DNA from: Anisakis pegreffii
Lineage: Eukaryota; Nematoda; Chromadorea; Rhabditida; Anisakidae
DNA: 64,000 nucleotides
Assembly (NCBI GenBank): GCA_035041965.1
Contig: JAPYMA010000216.1
Coordinates: 248,001-312,000, forward strand
Reading direction: 5' to 3'
The notes below the pieces were generated by a model, which saw only the letters and a list, made by a program, of their open reading frames with translations, did not search any database and had not been told where the DNA came from. Every line of letters begins with the position of its first letter. The stretch's first letter is position 1. A program made the position numbers and the translations under genes. Below, in pieces: positions 11,170-23,200 of the stretch.

Positions 11170-11400
11170 TTTAAACTAATAAATGAAAAAATAAATAAAA
11201 CAAAAAACACACACACCGAATTAAAAAATAATAAAAAATACAATTAAATAATAATAAACACACACACACCAATCACACACAAACACTCACGATATAAAAT
11301 ATAATAATTATAATAAAATCACACAAATCACACAAAACACTCAAGATTAACACACTCAAAAACACACACACCACACCACTCTCAACTCAAAAACCAATTT
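11170..11400. repeat. A-rich and CA-rich simple-sequence tract
   Basis: AATAAATAAAA and ACACACACACC variants make up most of the 230 bases. It closely resembles the tract at 4200-4475 and lies immediately 5' of the minus-strand zinc-motif gene. Confidence 0.8.
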
Positions 11401-11459
11401 AAAAAACCCGATCGAAAGTTGCTCCAAGACTTTTCGACCCACACTCCGCGACGTTCGAC

Positions 11460-14430
11460 CCACACTCTGAAATACGGGCATTTATTACGAATGGACTAAC
11501 CAATCATAAAATGAGGTGAATATTATCATGGGATTCATGGGTAAATGAACAAAGCAAATAAAATGAACTGATAATTCTGAATATCAGCGCGAGAAGTTAG
11601 AAGAATATCAGGTAAATCAATAATGAACAACAGAATTCATCCAAAGATTCTCATTGAGGATTCGGGATGATACGCGCGAGCGATTTATTCAACGAATGTA
11701 ATAAACATAGTGAAATTGAGATCATTTCAGATTAGAAATCAACGCTTATTTAATGGGCTGCTATGAAACTAGGTGAAGGGAATCAAAATTAATTGATATA
11801 GATGTGATTACGACATCATCATAAATTTTAAGATGTTCTATTGCAAGAATCTTAATGTTCATTTGTCCAAAAGCAAGCGATTCATTCCATGAATACGTAC
11901 ACAGAGTGCTATATCTATGGATTTCAGCTTATTTCGGTTCGCAAGGCGCTTAATCACGTAGCTGGCTAGATAGATGTGATCAAAATGAAATGAGACAGAT
12001 GTGAAAACCAGATCAATGAAGTTTTGAAATATGGGATCACAAAAATCTTTGTGGCATAACGAGCTTGTTTGTTTGAATCTTCGTGGTCTTTAAAGCTAAA
12101 TCTTCGTGGCTTGTTTAAATGCAAGCGATTTCATTCGAGTAGTCTATCTTTGGGTGTGACTCTCTAGTTGGATGAGATTCGTGTTTTCGTCTACTTGAAA
12201 TCGCAAAAATTAAATTGTTATCCGAAATGACTTCAATGTCTCCGGAATCGTGTTTTTGTTTCGTAAGCGCAATCGATTTTACAAAAAAACAAGAAACAAA
12301 TCGATTGAATTTTTGGTGTTTCATCGATGTATAATTCAGCAACTTTTTTAGCGATCATGGGCAGGAAAATTCAAGTAGCGAAGTGCTTCAATTCAGTTTT
12401 CATCTGTGTGAACGACGTTTCGCATGCTTTGGGTTTGTTAATTGTGTGTGTGTGTACGTATGAGCGTTTTTGAGATGAAGACAGTTATAAGCTTGCGAAA
12501 GTTCAAAATATTCCATAAAGAAATTGTTGCTGTGCGCAGCGATATCTTTGAAAGATTTTATGCCGAAAAATTGAATTCATAAGGCGATAGCGAAACCAAA
12601 GGGTTGATGATGGAGAAAACAATACGAACAATATCACCAGGATTCCTGCTCGAATCTTTCATCACTGAAAAATTCGAACAAGAACTCCGGTGATATTGTT
12701 CACATTCTGTGGTTTTTGCAGATGCTTTCAGAGCGACGTTAATGGCATTATCATGCGAATTCGCATTCATTTCGGTGAAAACGCAGTCAATTCGTCCAGC
12801 AACTGGTTGAACAATCGCAAATCAGGGTTCTCAAACAATTCGGAATCGCCTCATAATGGAAATCACATTGTGTGTTTTTATCCTTTCGCAAACTTCGCAT
12901 GGTCTCAATAGATTTCATGAGCAAAAAGCGAAACAAGCCAATCATGAAACGATGTGAATATCAAAAGCGGATGATTCATATGTTTCAACAATTTATCAAA
13001 GATTGATGAGTGTGAAAATTTAAGCATTACAATGTTTCAACTTCACATCTGTAAGGTTTTCAAAATTGTGATCAGTTGTAATTATTTCACTGTTGATATT
13101 TTGCGCAATGAATTTTACCTCCGCAAAGAATCGAGTTCATCTTTTAGAACCAAAATTGTTTTGTAATTGAAGTCTATTTTCAGATTCTCTTATAACGATC
13201 GCATGCGCGGAATAGATTTCCAATGAGGATGGCAGAATAAGCAGAAGAATGAATAATGAAGACTCTCATCATGTCACAAAAATCGCTCGCGCGTTCAAAT
13301 TGAGATGAACTACGAAGGATATCGATGGAAAAACGCGCACGAAAGATATCAATAGAATTGCTTTCGGATAACTGAAGTAATTATATCATTAAAGTGGAAG
13401 TTATGTTTATCAAAATCAAGAATTCTGAATAATTATTTGCGACAAATGTAATGCAAATGACATAACATATGGAAAGAATCTGAATGAGAATAGCAGAGCA
13501 GATAACAAAATCAGACCAAAATGTAAAATTCAAAGTTTGCAAAAAGACTGAAGATTTGGATGAATGGATAAATAAATTCAAATGAATGCACTGAAATGAC
13601 TTCAAAAACTCACATTGTTTGCAGCCGATTGATGAAAATTTGTTGATTCAAACGAATCGCAAGCGTGGTCAGCACTTTGACAACAATTACCAAGCTGAAA
13701 TTCATTGGATTAGGATCGATTGGAATTGTCATGAGTTGACTGAGCGATTCATAATGAAGAAACATGCGGCCTCAGGCAGAACGCAACACGAATGAGTAGG
13801 AGTACAACGAAACGAGACATTATCAGCACCGCTTTTACACCTCCAAAACAATTTCATTGACATTCATATCGGAACAATGAAAACTTAATGAATCGACGAT
13901 GCTGGCGATGGATCTCAAAAAGAAAATCTTTTCAAAACAGTGACTCTGACAGATTGAGTAAAAATGAGCGAAAACGATGATATTGAGTAAAAATAACTTT
14001 CCGGAGGCAATAATTTAAAAACACAAATTTATAAATTTATAAAAACGTTTTTTTTTAATTCAGCTGATTGGTGATAGAGAAATGTTGCCAATGATTTTTT
14101 CTAATGACAACGAAAAAAGTGATGATCATGCACGTGCTGCAGTGATTGTGCGGTGTTGATCGTTCGAGAGTGACTATTGATATGTCTGTTGTTCTCTTCA
14201 TTTCAAATGAACAATTCATTTCTGAAGTGATCTTCCAATAGAACACGTGCGTTTTCCGTATTTGTGTACTGCACTGCTGACCGTTCAAGAACAACTGAGA
14301 GGAGGTACAGCAAACCGATACATCGGAGAGTGATTCTTATGATTTAGTTTGTTTGATAAAGATGTGACATTTAATTACAATCAGCTGAAACATAATCTGA
14401 AGATGCGAAGAACGCGTGCGATTCATTTTG
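11460..14430. other. No protein gene recognised
   Basis: AT-rich DNA with short open frames only (12,115-12,342 minus; 12,558-12,770 minus; 14,055-14,294 minus). None has convincing splice context. The one structured item is the hairpin at 12,626-12,701. A short duplicated GTGGGTCGAA motif near 11,410-11,460 follows a minus-strand acceptor and could be an upstream exon of the 8-11 kb gene. Confidence 0.55.
12626..12701. ncRNA. Candidate pre-miRNA-like hairpin
   Basis: The outer 13 bases GAACAATATCACC (12,626-12,638) are perfectly complementary to 12,689-12,701. The pairing continues with a few mismatches through about 30 bp, leaving a 16-base loop, 76 nt in total. Arm length, loop size and scattered mismatches are typical of animal miRNA precursors. 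Read on the minus strand, the 5' arm contains TCACCGG, which resembles the seed of the nematode miR-35 family; this is a visual resemblance only. It could equally be a short foldback transposon. Confidence 0.35.
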
Positions 14431-14559
14431 CTCTGGTTTTAGCATCTCTGCGAACTACAATATATTGAAATAAGCTACCCATCTAGGCAAGGAGGTTGTT
14501 TTACTGAGCAATTCTGCTTACATGAGGAGATGTAGCTATTTTCTTAAAGCTAAGTCAAA

Positions 14560-15440
14560 GATACAGTGCTCACCATGTTCAAGCCTACCGTACCCTCAGC
14601 TTTGACCAGTAAAATATCAATTTCTTCATGCCAATCGATCGAGCAGGATCTCTGAATACTGAAAATCATATATTTTGTCGAGCGATTTTGCTTTGTTGAG
14701 GAGATCTAGCTATTTTTTAAAGCTATCTCAACTAGCGCTGAGTCGCTCATTCACATTCCCGTATGATCACTATAGATCAATTGAGAGGCTATACATAACT
14801 ATAGAAATTTGAGTTTGATGTATTCAAGCCCACCGTCTCCTCAGCTTTGCCCGGAAACATATCATCATTTATGCACCTCTCGATCGAGCAGAATCTGTTC
14901 TTTCAAATAATGAAATGCTGGCTTGAAAATTTCCACTTTGCGAGGAGATATATCAATTTTTGTGATGCTATTCGGGTAAAGAGATTCAAGCCTACCGTAT
15001 CCTCAGCTTTGACCAGTAACATATCAATTTCTTCACACCAATCGATCGAGCAGAATCTCTGGATAAAGAAAATCATATATTTTGTCGAGCGATTTTGCTT
15101 TGTTGAGGAGATCTAGCTATTTTTTTAAAGCTATCTCAACTAGCGCTGAGTCGCTCATTCACATTCCCGTATGATCACTATAGATCAATTGAGAGGCTAT
15201 ACATAACTATAGAAATTTGAGTTTGATGTATTCAAGCTCACCGTCTTCTCAGCTTTGCCCGGAAACATATCATCATTTATACACCGTTCGATCGAGCAGA
15301 ATCTCTTCTTCCTAATAATGAAATACTGGCTTGAAAATTTCCACTTTGCGAGGAGATATATCAATTTTTGTGATGCTATTCGGGTAAAGAGATTCAAGCC
15401 TACCGTATCCTCAGCTTTGACCAGTAACATGAAATCTGAA
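14560..15440. repeat. Tandem repeat, period 408 bp, just over two copies
   Basis: The block from about 14,582 recurs at about 14,989 and again partially at 15,397; the open frames at 14,847 and 15,255 are offset by exactly 408. Copies differ by a few percent. Each unit has an internal half-repeat: two related segments carrying CCTCAGCTTTG(A/C)CC and CGATCGAGCAGAATCT. This suggests growth from a shorter monomer. Related sequence occurs at 44,455-45,080 and 46,450-46,960, so it is a dispersed satellite-like family. The ORFs (starting MPGNISSF) are probably not genes. Confidence 0.85.
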
Positions 15441-15532
15441 TGCTCGACGTTGTAACTTCGCCTATGTTCCGTGCTTCATTTTCGTTGATTTGTGTTGTTC
15501 ACATTTTATTTTGCGTTTTTCAACTTTTACAG

Positions 15533-16823
15533 ATATTTTGACAGATAACTGGACTATCGCATCGATTCTACCGACTGATTATCAAGTTAGTTTTGCAAGT
15601 TACTCTCCCTTGCCATCCCAGTAACCCACTCAACTCCTAAACTCGCTCCCTAGCTAATAGCATCTGTCCAAAAAAACACTCAGTCATTGATTTATTTGCT
15701 CTGTTTTAAAAGCAATTTTGACGAGCGCATGTATTTGTACAGTAGGTTTCATTTCATCTTCATAGAATGCGGAATGAATGAGATTGGCTATTATTATCAT
15801 TATTCGTAAATCCATCTTTTTACCATACAATCACCATTGTATCAATGATGAGTTATCTTCATTTCTCAGGTGCTTCATCTGCTGATCGAATTCATAATGA
15901 ATGAATGTTATATCAAACTCAAGAGGTTGATGTTCAATCATTAATAACGTTATTGGTTAGCTGCTACATTAACGACAGTTCATTCATTGTTATCTTTCCG
16001 TATTTAATTCATTTTCTTTCATTCGTTCTCCACTCTCAGTCAAAAGAATTTAGTGGATATTCTACGGTTACATTTCTTTATTTGATTATTTGGTGAGTGA
16101 CAACAAAATAGCAATTATGATAGCATTAATATTCGTGGAGATTGGGAATGTTGCTAATGAAGTTAATGATTGTGCGATATTAGTTACGTTGAGAAAATTT
16201 CCCTCAGTATTATAATAATGCCATATTAACGGTGATCCATCAGTTTCTCTCTATGGCAAGCAATCGCACAGATGTTTACACATCCATTACAAATTCCCTT
16301 CCCTTTGCCATAGTCAGTGATGCAGTGCACTCAGTGAATAATAGTTGATCGCAAAACGTCTAATCAATGATCAGTTGCCAATGCCAATGATTTCGAACTA
16401 CATTGCATTTAGCGCTTTGACCAGCAGGTTTGCCGTTTTCAAATCGTAAGAGAGCGCGAAAATTTTCGGCGTTGCGTTTGATAGAATGCTGATCGTGCAC
16501 AATAGTACTATTCGTTTTAGTGATAGAGATGATTTTATCAATTATTTCAAGCGGAATATTCACCTGATATCCGTACCTTGCGAATAACCATTGTTTTAAT
16601 GCTTCGTGTAGACTTTATGATTTGTTGAAACGTTCATGTGATTGAAAATATGCGTGGATTTCGAAGCTTATGAAAATTATTTATGCAAATTTTTTATCGG
16701 TTTAGATTTTTCAGATTTTCTCTGGCGATTCTGTTTTCATATGCAAATTATTTACTCATTTATATTTCAATAAAATATTTTGATGGATTTGAATATCTGT
16801 CAAGATCATGTGTGCATGTATAA
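15533..16823 (+). pseudogene. Three orphan exon-like segments, weak RhoGAP resemblance
   Basis: Segments 15,533-15,585 (acceptor TTTTACAG, donor GTTAGT), 15,870-15,925 (acceptor TTTCTCAG) and 16,715-16,823 (acceptor TTTTTCAG, ends in TAA) join in phase. The joined peptide includes DNWTIASILPTDYQVLHLLI and, later, FSLAILFSYANYLL. The LPxxxxxxLxxLI and LAxxF patterns recall part of a RhoGAP domain, but the match is short and the third segment is AT-rich. It may be a relic of a gene disrupted by the satellite array on its 5' side, or chance. Confidence 0.2.
16360..16614 (-). pseudogene. Coding remnant resembling a CENP-B/Tc5-type transposase DNA-binding domain
   Basis: An 84-codon minus-strand frame is open from 16,614 to the TAG at 16,362-16,360, bounded upstream by an in-frame stop with no ATG near the start. 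It begins SLHEALKQWLFARYGYQV and continues through IPLEIIDKII. This pattern (LxEALxxW, a glycine-containing turn, then a second helix with a conserved Lys) resembles the HTH_Tnp_Tc5/CENP-B domain of pogo/Tigger/Tc5 transposases and their domesticated relatives. The downstream half is not recognisable. No DDE domain is seen nearby. It may be a decayed transposon fragment or one exon of a spliced gene. Confidence 0.35.
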
Positions 16824-17138
16824 TGCTGTAAATTTTATTCCAAAATATAGCGCATTGCTGAGAATTTTTTTGTCGTTGAGTGGCCATTTGAATTTGGCTT
16901 TGAAATTCTATTCATATGCCCTATGTTCATTGGGTTTGTAAGCCATTAATATTGAATATGGGCGAAAGGTTATGAATTAATCGCCATTCACATTTGAATG
17001 TCTTTTATCAATCAGACTTATTTATTCGTTTTTCGTGTACCATTTCTTAATCCATTCTTGCATTTGAATCGTGTCATGGCATTATTCTGAAGCTGATGAT
17101 ATGGTGTTGAGAGATCGAATTGTACGAAAGGAATTTTA

Positions 17139-17152
17139 CTGATTACTTCCAG
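17139..17152 (+). promoter_or_regulatory. Probable trans-splice acceptor for anillin
   Basis: A good acceptor (ATTACTTCCAG) lies 73 bases before the anillin ATG, with no upstream exon that joins in phase. A spliced leader joined here would give a short 5' UTR, as in many nematode genes. The 88-base exon is also open in the coding frame, so an unseen upstream coding exon cannot be excluded. Confidence 0.4.
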
Positions 17153-17225
17153 TTATCGAGAGCCAAATCGCATTGATAAACTAATCGAGCGATTCGAGCA
17201 GAACGTTCGTCGCAAACACACCATC

Positions 17226-20200
17226 ATGGATGAAACGCAGGTAACACAGCTGTTGGTTTCATTTTTAAGTTGGTTAAAATATCAGATATACCAGCAATTT
17301 TTCGAATAGATCCATTAGTATCTATTGTTTCAAGAGTGTTCTATATTGAGAGGGTTCACTTTAAGGGTATCCTGGAGCGTGCACGTCAACGAGAAGCAGA
17401 ATTGGGCAAAGAGAACAGCTTTACGTCAGATTTACAGGGTAAGCAATCGATTATTGGAAATCCTTTTCTGAGGGCTTCAAAACAATTGTTTTGTTCTGAG
17501 TGTGTGAAAAATGAACGATGGTCTTTAGCAAGAAATTTTGTAATCAATGAGAATCGACGTGGTGAAGTAATTAAAGGAGTTGGTAAAATTTCTTTCTGCA
17601 GCGATAATGTTTTTGAATTTGTTGTTAGACCTTCAGAATTATTCAAGAGATTCTTCAGATGATTCGGTGAATACCGCTGTTGGTGACACAGATTCCGAAC
17701 CACAGTCGAACGTTGGAGCTAAAGGGGATGCAGCCGAGAAACCACGACGATCATCACTGTACCCAAGTGAGGAACTGGAGGAAATGCGCCGTGATGCTCT
17801 CAAGGAAACCAACAATAATGTGAGTTTTCTCAGAAATACGATTACCAAATGTGAAATGTTTTGATTTCCCAAAATTTTACATTCAGACAATTCATTTCTT
17901 AAGTTTAATCGCATTGTATTCAGCTGAACATTGATGCAAACAAGTCGTCAGATCAATCATCTCCTCAGCACTTCACAAAAAACGCAATGCGATCACGTTT
18001 CGCGGCTCTATCAGCAGAATTGAACAATTTCGAATGTGAAGAAAAACCAGCTTCAACTCGATCCAAAGAATCTTACGTGAAAGGCGTATCGCCTCGACTC
18101 AGCATTGGAGAGGTGGTTTATTCAATCGGTCCAAGTTTCTATGGTTTACTTGTTCGGCTTTAGCTGGTACCGCTTTTCTGCATCCATCCTAATGCTTCTT
18201 ACTGTTCCATGCTCGAAAATTTCCATTCGAAATTTTCATTCGTGACTCCGGCTTTGAATGTTCTTCAGATCCGTCCAACTGCTTTATTCACTCCAACTGC
18301 AAGTTATTATCCGACAGCTAAAGACTCCAAGCAGTCCTCGCCACACATCATCACAAAAGCAGTTATAAAATTAGACTCTGTTGCTGAGGCGTTAACAGAG
18401 AAACAAGTTGAAAATGCGGCGACAGAACGCAGTACACAGATCATGGATGCCACTCAGCTGAGAATCATGTCGAAATCATCTCCACAAAAAGCAGTTTCAC
18501 AATTCATCAGCACTATCAGAACAGATGAAAAGCAGATCAGATTTGCATCTCCAGTTTGCCAAATTAAATCCTACACGAAAACTGTACGTTCCCCTTGCTG
18601 TTTTCCCTGATCGCTTGCTTATAATGAGCTTTTTCTGCCGTAAATATCCAAATTCATTGTCAACTTGAACGTGTTTCGTGGATGATTGATCAGACTCATA
18701 TGTCGCACTTCAAAACTACAAAAATGTTTTCGTTGACAGACAAATCCATAGCGCACTGAATTCGTATTTTTAGTGCGCCTCATCAAAGCGTTCATCATGT
18801 GATTCGCACGAAGAAGATTGGTCGCAATCAGTGATCAGTCAAGACAAACAACAAGGGGAACAATCTTCGGAGTCGCCAGGACATGAAATCGTTAAGCGTG
18901 AAAGCCAAGAATATGGAATACACAACTTCTTCAAGGTGGAATGCTTTGGGAAATGAGTTTATCTCAATCCAAATCGCTTTTTTTTTGTTATAACAACTTG
19001 AAATTCATTTTAATTCCAAATCATTTCAATCGTTCTTCCAGTTCGAATGTTTTTATAAAACTTTTAATTGCAGCGTAAAACACCACCCGAGATACAAACT
19101 CAAACCACCGATAAAAACGTATGTTTGGTAGTTTTGAGTTCTGAAATTTTTCATCTAGTTCCAATGAAATTTGTCTCTTTACATAACCGATGTTGTGAAT
19201 AGTCAAACTTAGGTCTGAGAAAAAAGTTTCGATTCTCTTGCGAGAAAAATGTTCAGTATTCATTTGCGTGCTATGTGATTAAATAGTTGTCACGTATTTT
19301 ATTCATGTAGCATGTTCAACATGAATGAATATCGAGATAGAAAACGATCTGTGATCAATTGTGTTTTCTCCAGTATGGAATGGAACATGAGCAAAGAAGT
19401 GATTCAAGTAATGAAGAGCAGCAACAGTACAAGTCGTTTGTTTCGGCAACAAAACACAGCGATTTGGTTGATGAGCTGACCGAAGCGGCCAAGAAAGCAG
19501 TGGCAGATTTGGATTCAGATTCGGCTTCGAGCACTGCTGGTGGTGGAGGGCGTGCTAAATCAATCGCACGGAAGTATGACCGTTTATATCATGGTTGCAT
19601 TTGTTGATTTTAATTGATTCAGTAATCATTAGATTTAAAGCAGCTTGCTTGTCTTCTTTGAAAGCTTATCGTATCAACGAATTTGTATTGAACATCATCG
19701 CATTTGTTAGTTGGTACCTATGATTTTAGATTACACTTTGGAGACAGCACCGATTTTGTTACTTTTGAAATGTCATTGAAAAGATAATTCCGTTAGTTGT
19801 TACTCTAATCTGTTGGTTTGATTTGTTTGCAGATGGGAAGAGAAACTGAGAAATGAGAGTGACGGTGCTAAGAAGCCGAAGGTTGCTCAATCACCAACAG
19901 TTCAGGCGATCACACCAAAAACAACCTCGAAAGCTTCAACTGTATGTTCAAGATGATTATTGTAACGATTGTTGAATTACCTTTATAATATTTTCATTAG
20001 AAGAATCGAACGAACTTCAAAATAAGATTTGGTAAGTGAGCGTTTATTAAGGAGGATCGTATCAACTGGCGTTTGGATGTTGCGAGAAAATCGCAAACTT
20101 CAAAACGAATTGACGTCCGTTCAGCAGATGTGAAAAATTTACGAAACCGATGGGAGGTTTGTTTTATGCAGAAGAAGGATTTGTTTGATATATGAAGTAA

Positions 20201-23200
20201 ACTGTTTGAAGTGTGAATGATTTTGGCATTTGTATGAAATAAGACGAACAAGAAAATAGTAAGATTTTGAAAAAAAAAGTGGCGAGGACTAGTGATGATA
20301 GCTGAACAAAATTTGGGTTTGGTCGGAACCGAACCGAATTGACTTCTTAAGATTTCATAATTGGATATTACAAGTGAACGTTGAAATTCTTTGGTCGGAA
20401 TATGGTCGAATTTTGACGGCCAAGCTTCCGTCATTTATATCATTAGTGAAGGAAATCAACTTTTTAAAATGGAGATTTCGACTGAAAGATTTTTTTTGTG
20501 AAAATATTTTGTTAAGATCTCGTCAGCCACTGGAACACCACTACATCCGGATCAGAGACCAGATGAGCTAATGGAGGCGGCCGTGCTGATGTCACGTTCT
20601 GTAAGACAGGCTCGAGCCTGGAATTCCAGAAGTTCGTCACACAATGACATCAGTGACGACAGAGGTTCGTTCATCACCTAATTCGTCATCTTTCGAAAAA
20701 TCTCGCTGGTTTATGGCAGCTCTCAGATATTCCTCACCTACTTTAACGTTACTCACCTTACAGGTAATACTTCTGAATCGTCTCGCGACAATTCCCGGCC
20801 CGTATCAACTGATGATCGTTCTTCGTTATCAGCTGTAAGAATTTAAATTCTCAAATGACATTATTGGAGTGTTAATTGGCATTTTGAATAGAATTCTGCA
20901 CATTTCGCAGTGAAATATGTTGTTTTGGTGGGTATTTGTTGTGTTGTGTCGTAAACATTCCATATTTTTGAATGGTATTTCGAACGTTTTATGCACAAAT
21001 GCGACTTGTGTACGTCATTTTTGGTAGCGATTTTTTTCAGGTTGTTGAGAAAGATTTGAATTGATAAGAAATAATACTTTCGATTTGTTTTTGCAGAAAC
21101 AGTCGAGCAATATTCCAACAGTCACCGTTCAGCAATCAGAGTCGTCCGCGTCAGAAGATTTCCAGAATGAGAACTCAAGAGGTGGGAATGAGGGAGAGCA
21201 ACGAGATGCGATGTTTGCTGACAATTCGGCATCAGCAAATCGAAACGAATGCAAACAACCAGATGAGGTCATCGATGATCTGTTCAGTTTCATTAATCAG
21301 GTCTTTATTACGAACCCCGATTTCAGCATGCGAATGAATGCTAGAAATTTGTTCGGTTGATTCATCGTGCTGTTGCAAAGCATGTCGATTTTTTAAAAGT
21401 AATGTCTGATTCCGATTTCTAATTCATTTGAAAACAATGAAGAATTGTAATCAGTTGGCGTTTTGATGGGCATTTCTGAGAAAAAAATAACAAATTTCAA
21501 AGGATGTAAAATCCGAATTGATGCAAGGTTCGTTTGAGTGAATGTGGTCAATATGTGAATGTTAATAATAGTTACGTTGTTGTTTTATCATTTGTGATCA
21601 GTGATTTTGTTGAGTATTTTGCATGATATCCGTACATTTATGAGGCTTTTGTTGTTCCATGTTAATTCCAAATGAGCTATTCAAATTAATTGTACATAAT
21701 CCATGTTTTCCTATATTCGTTGGTAGATTTCGTTGATCTGTTGAATATTGTTTTATGGTATTTTTGTTCATGTCATTTGCATGCGTATTAGTCTTTCACT
21801 TGATTCTCACCAATTTGAATAGATAATTTTATAGACGCCAAACAAGAATTCATCGCTGCTCTCAGCGATGCTTAATACACCGGAACTACATTCAGCGGAC
21901 ACGTCAGAGACTCAGTATTTCTGCACTCCAGAGGGCAACAATACGGCAGAAGGTATGACGATTTTGAGGTTTATAGATTTCATCAGGAAAGAGATTTGTT
22001 TGAGTAGTGGGTTATGAAATATAAACAATACTGGTAAGGCATTTTGAGTTCATTTGAAAACTGACGAAGGAAGAAGTTGTTTGCAGAAAATTTACCACTG
22101 GCACATTCGGTATCGTTTTATCGCAAGAAGAAGAGTCAAGTGCAACACAGCCATGGTGATACTATCGTGCTGGGGTATGTTTATGATCGTGCTTGTTAGA
22201 GATTATCGTTTTCTCAGAACCTCTAGATGTTGATTAGTTTTTCTCGCAATTTTATTTCTTACTTAAAATTAAAGTCTTACAATCCTAATTGTCTTCTTTA
22301 TTTTGATTTGTTCTGATGAAATTTAGATACTGAAGTATTGCTCAACGTAAATGCAGTGCTACATGACGAGATTGAATTGGTGCAACAAACCTGTTTTGAT
22401 GATTATTTTGAGGAAATTTTCGTGATTTTTTCAGGCAGTTTACATCGACACCTCCAAAAGATGCAGAATCATCGTCTTCGTCTGCGAATCAACAACCTGA
22501 AGGAGAACACTTCTTGAAAGAGAAAGCACGTCTCGAACAGGAGATCTTAATTCAAGAGAAGCAAGTCGCGCAAGCAACGAGAGCGTTGCATTTCTGTCGA
22601 AATACCGAAGAGTTTCGGGGCAGCAGAGAACAGGTAATCTTTTTTAGGGAGAATATTCATTGCCTTTGTCTGCCGTGGTTCACCGGAATTACATTTGATT
22701 GCATTGGAAATGTGAGCCATTAATATTGGTTTGATAATCTGTAATAAGCAGTTGAATTTATATGTTTGTTTACTGATATGTGCTGAGGAAAGATACCGTT
22801 TCGTAGTGATTGTTTTGATAAATTCATTTAGTCTGAATTCATGTATTCAATTTTTGTTTACTCGTTTAATGAATTCATTTGTTCAGTTGTTTATCGATCA
22901 TTTATTCGAACGTTCACTGTTTAATTGGTGATTGTTTATAATTTAAGGTTGATGCACAACGTGCGTTATTGCTTGCAACTGAACGTCGTAGATCGCTGAT
23001 TTTTGAGTTGGATCGAATTAAACAAGCACGAGCCGATGGAATGCGCACAAACCAGCCATCGGGTCCGAAAGGAACGCTGACCATATCGAACATTAATATC
23101 AAGCTAATGCGTGATTTCATAAATGGACACATAAACTTTCACAACGGTTCGTTGCATTTGTCTTTCTTCTTTAGAAGTTATTCATTTTCTTTAATTTATC

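Noticed and set aside
20001..20031. Micro-exon ([10 protein letters not shown]) in anillin with a good acceptor and GTAAGTG donor
   Set aside because: Including it breaks the frame into the conserved [10 protein letters not shown] exon. Skipping it keeps phase 0.
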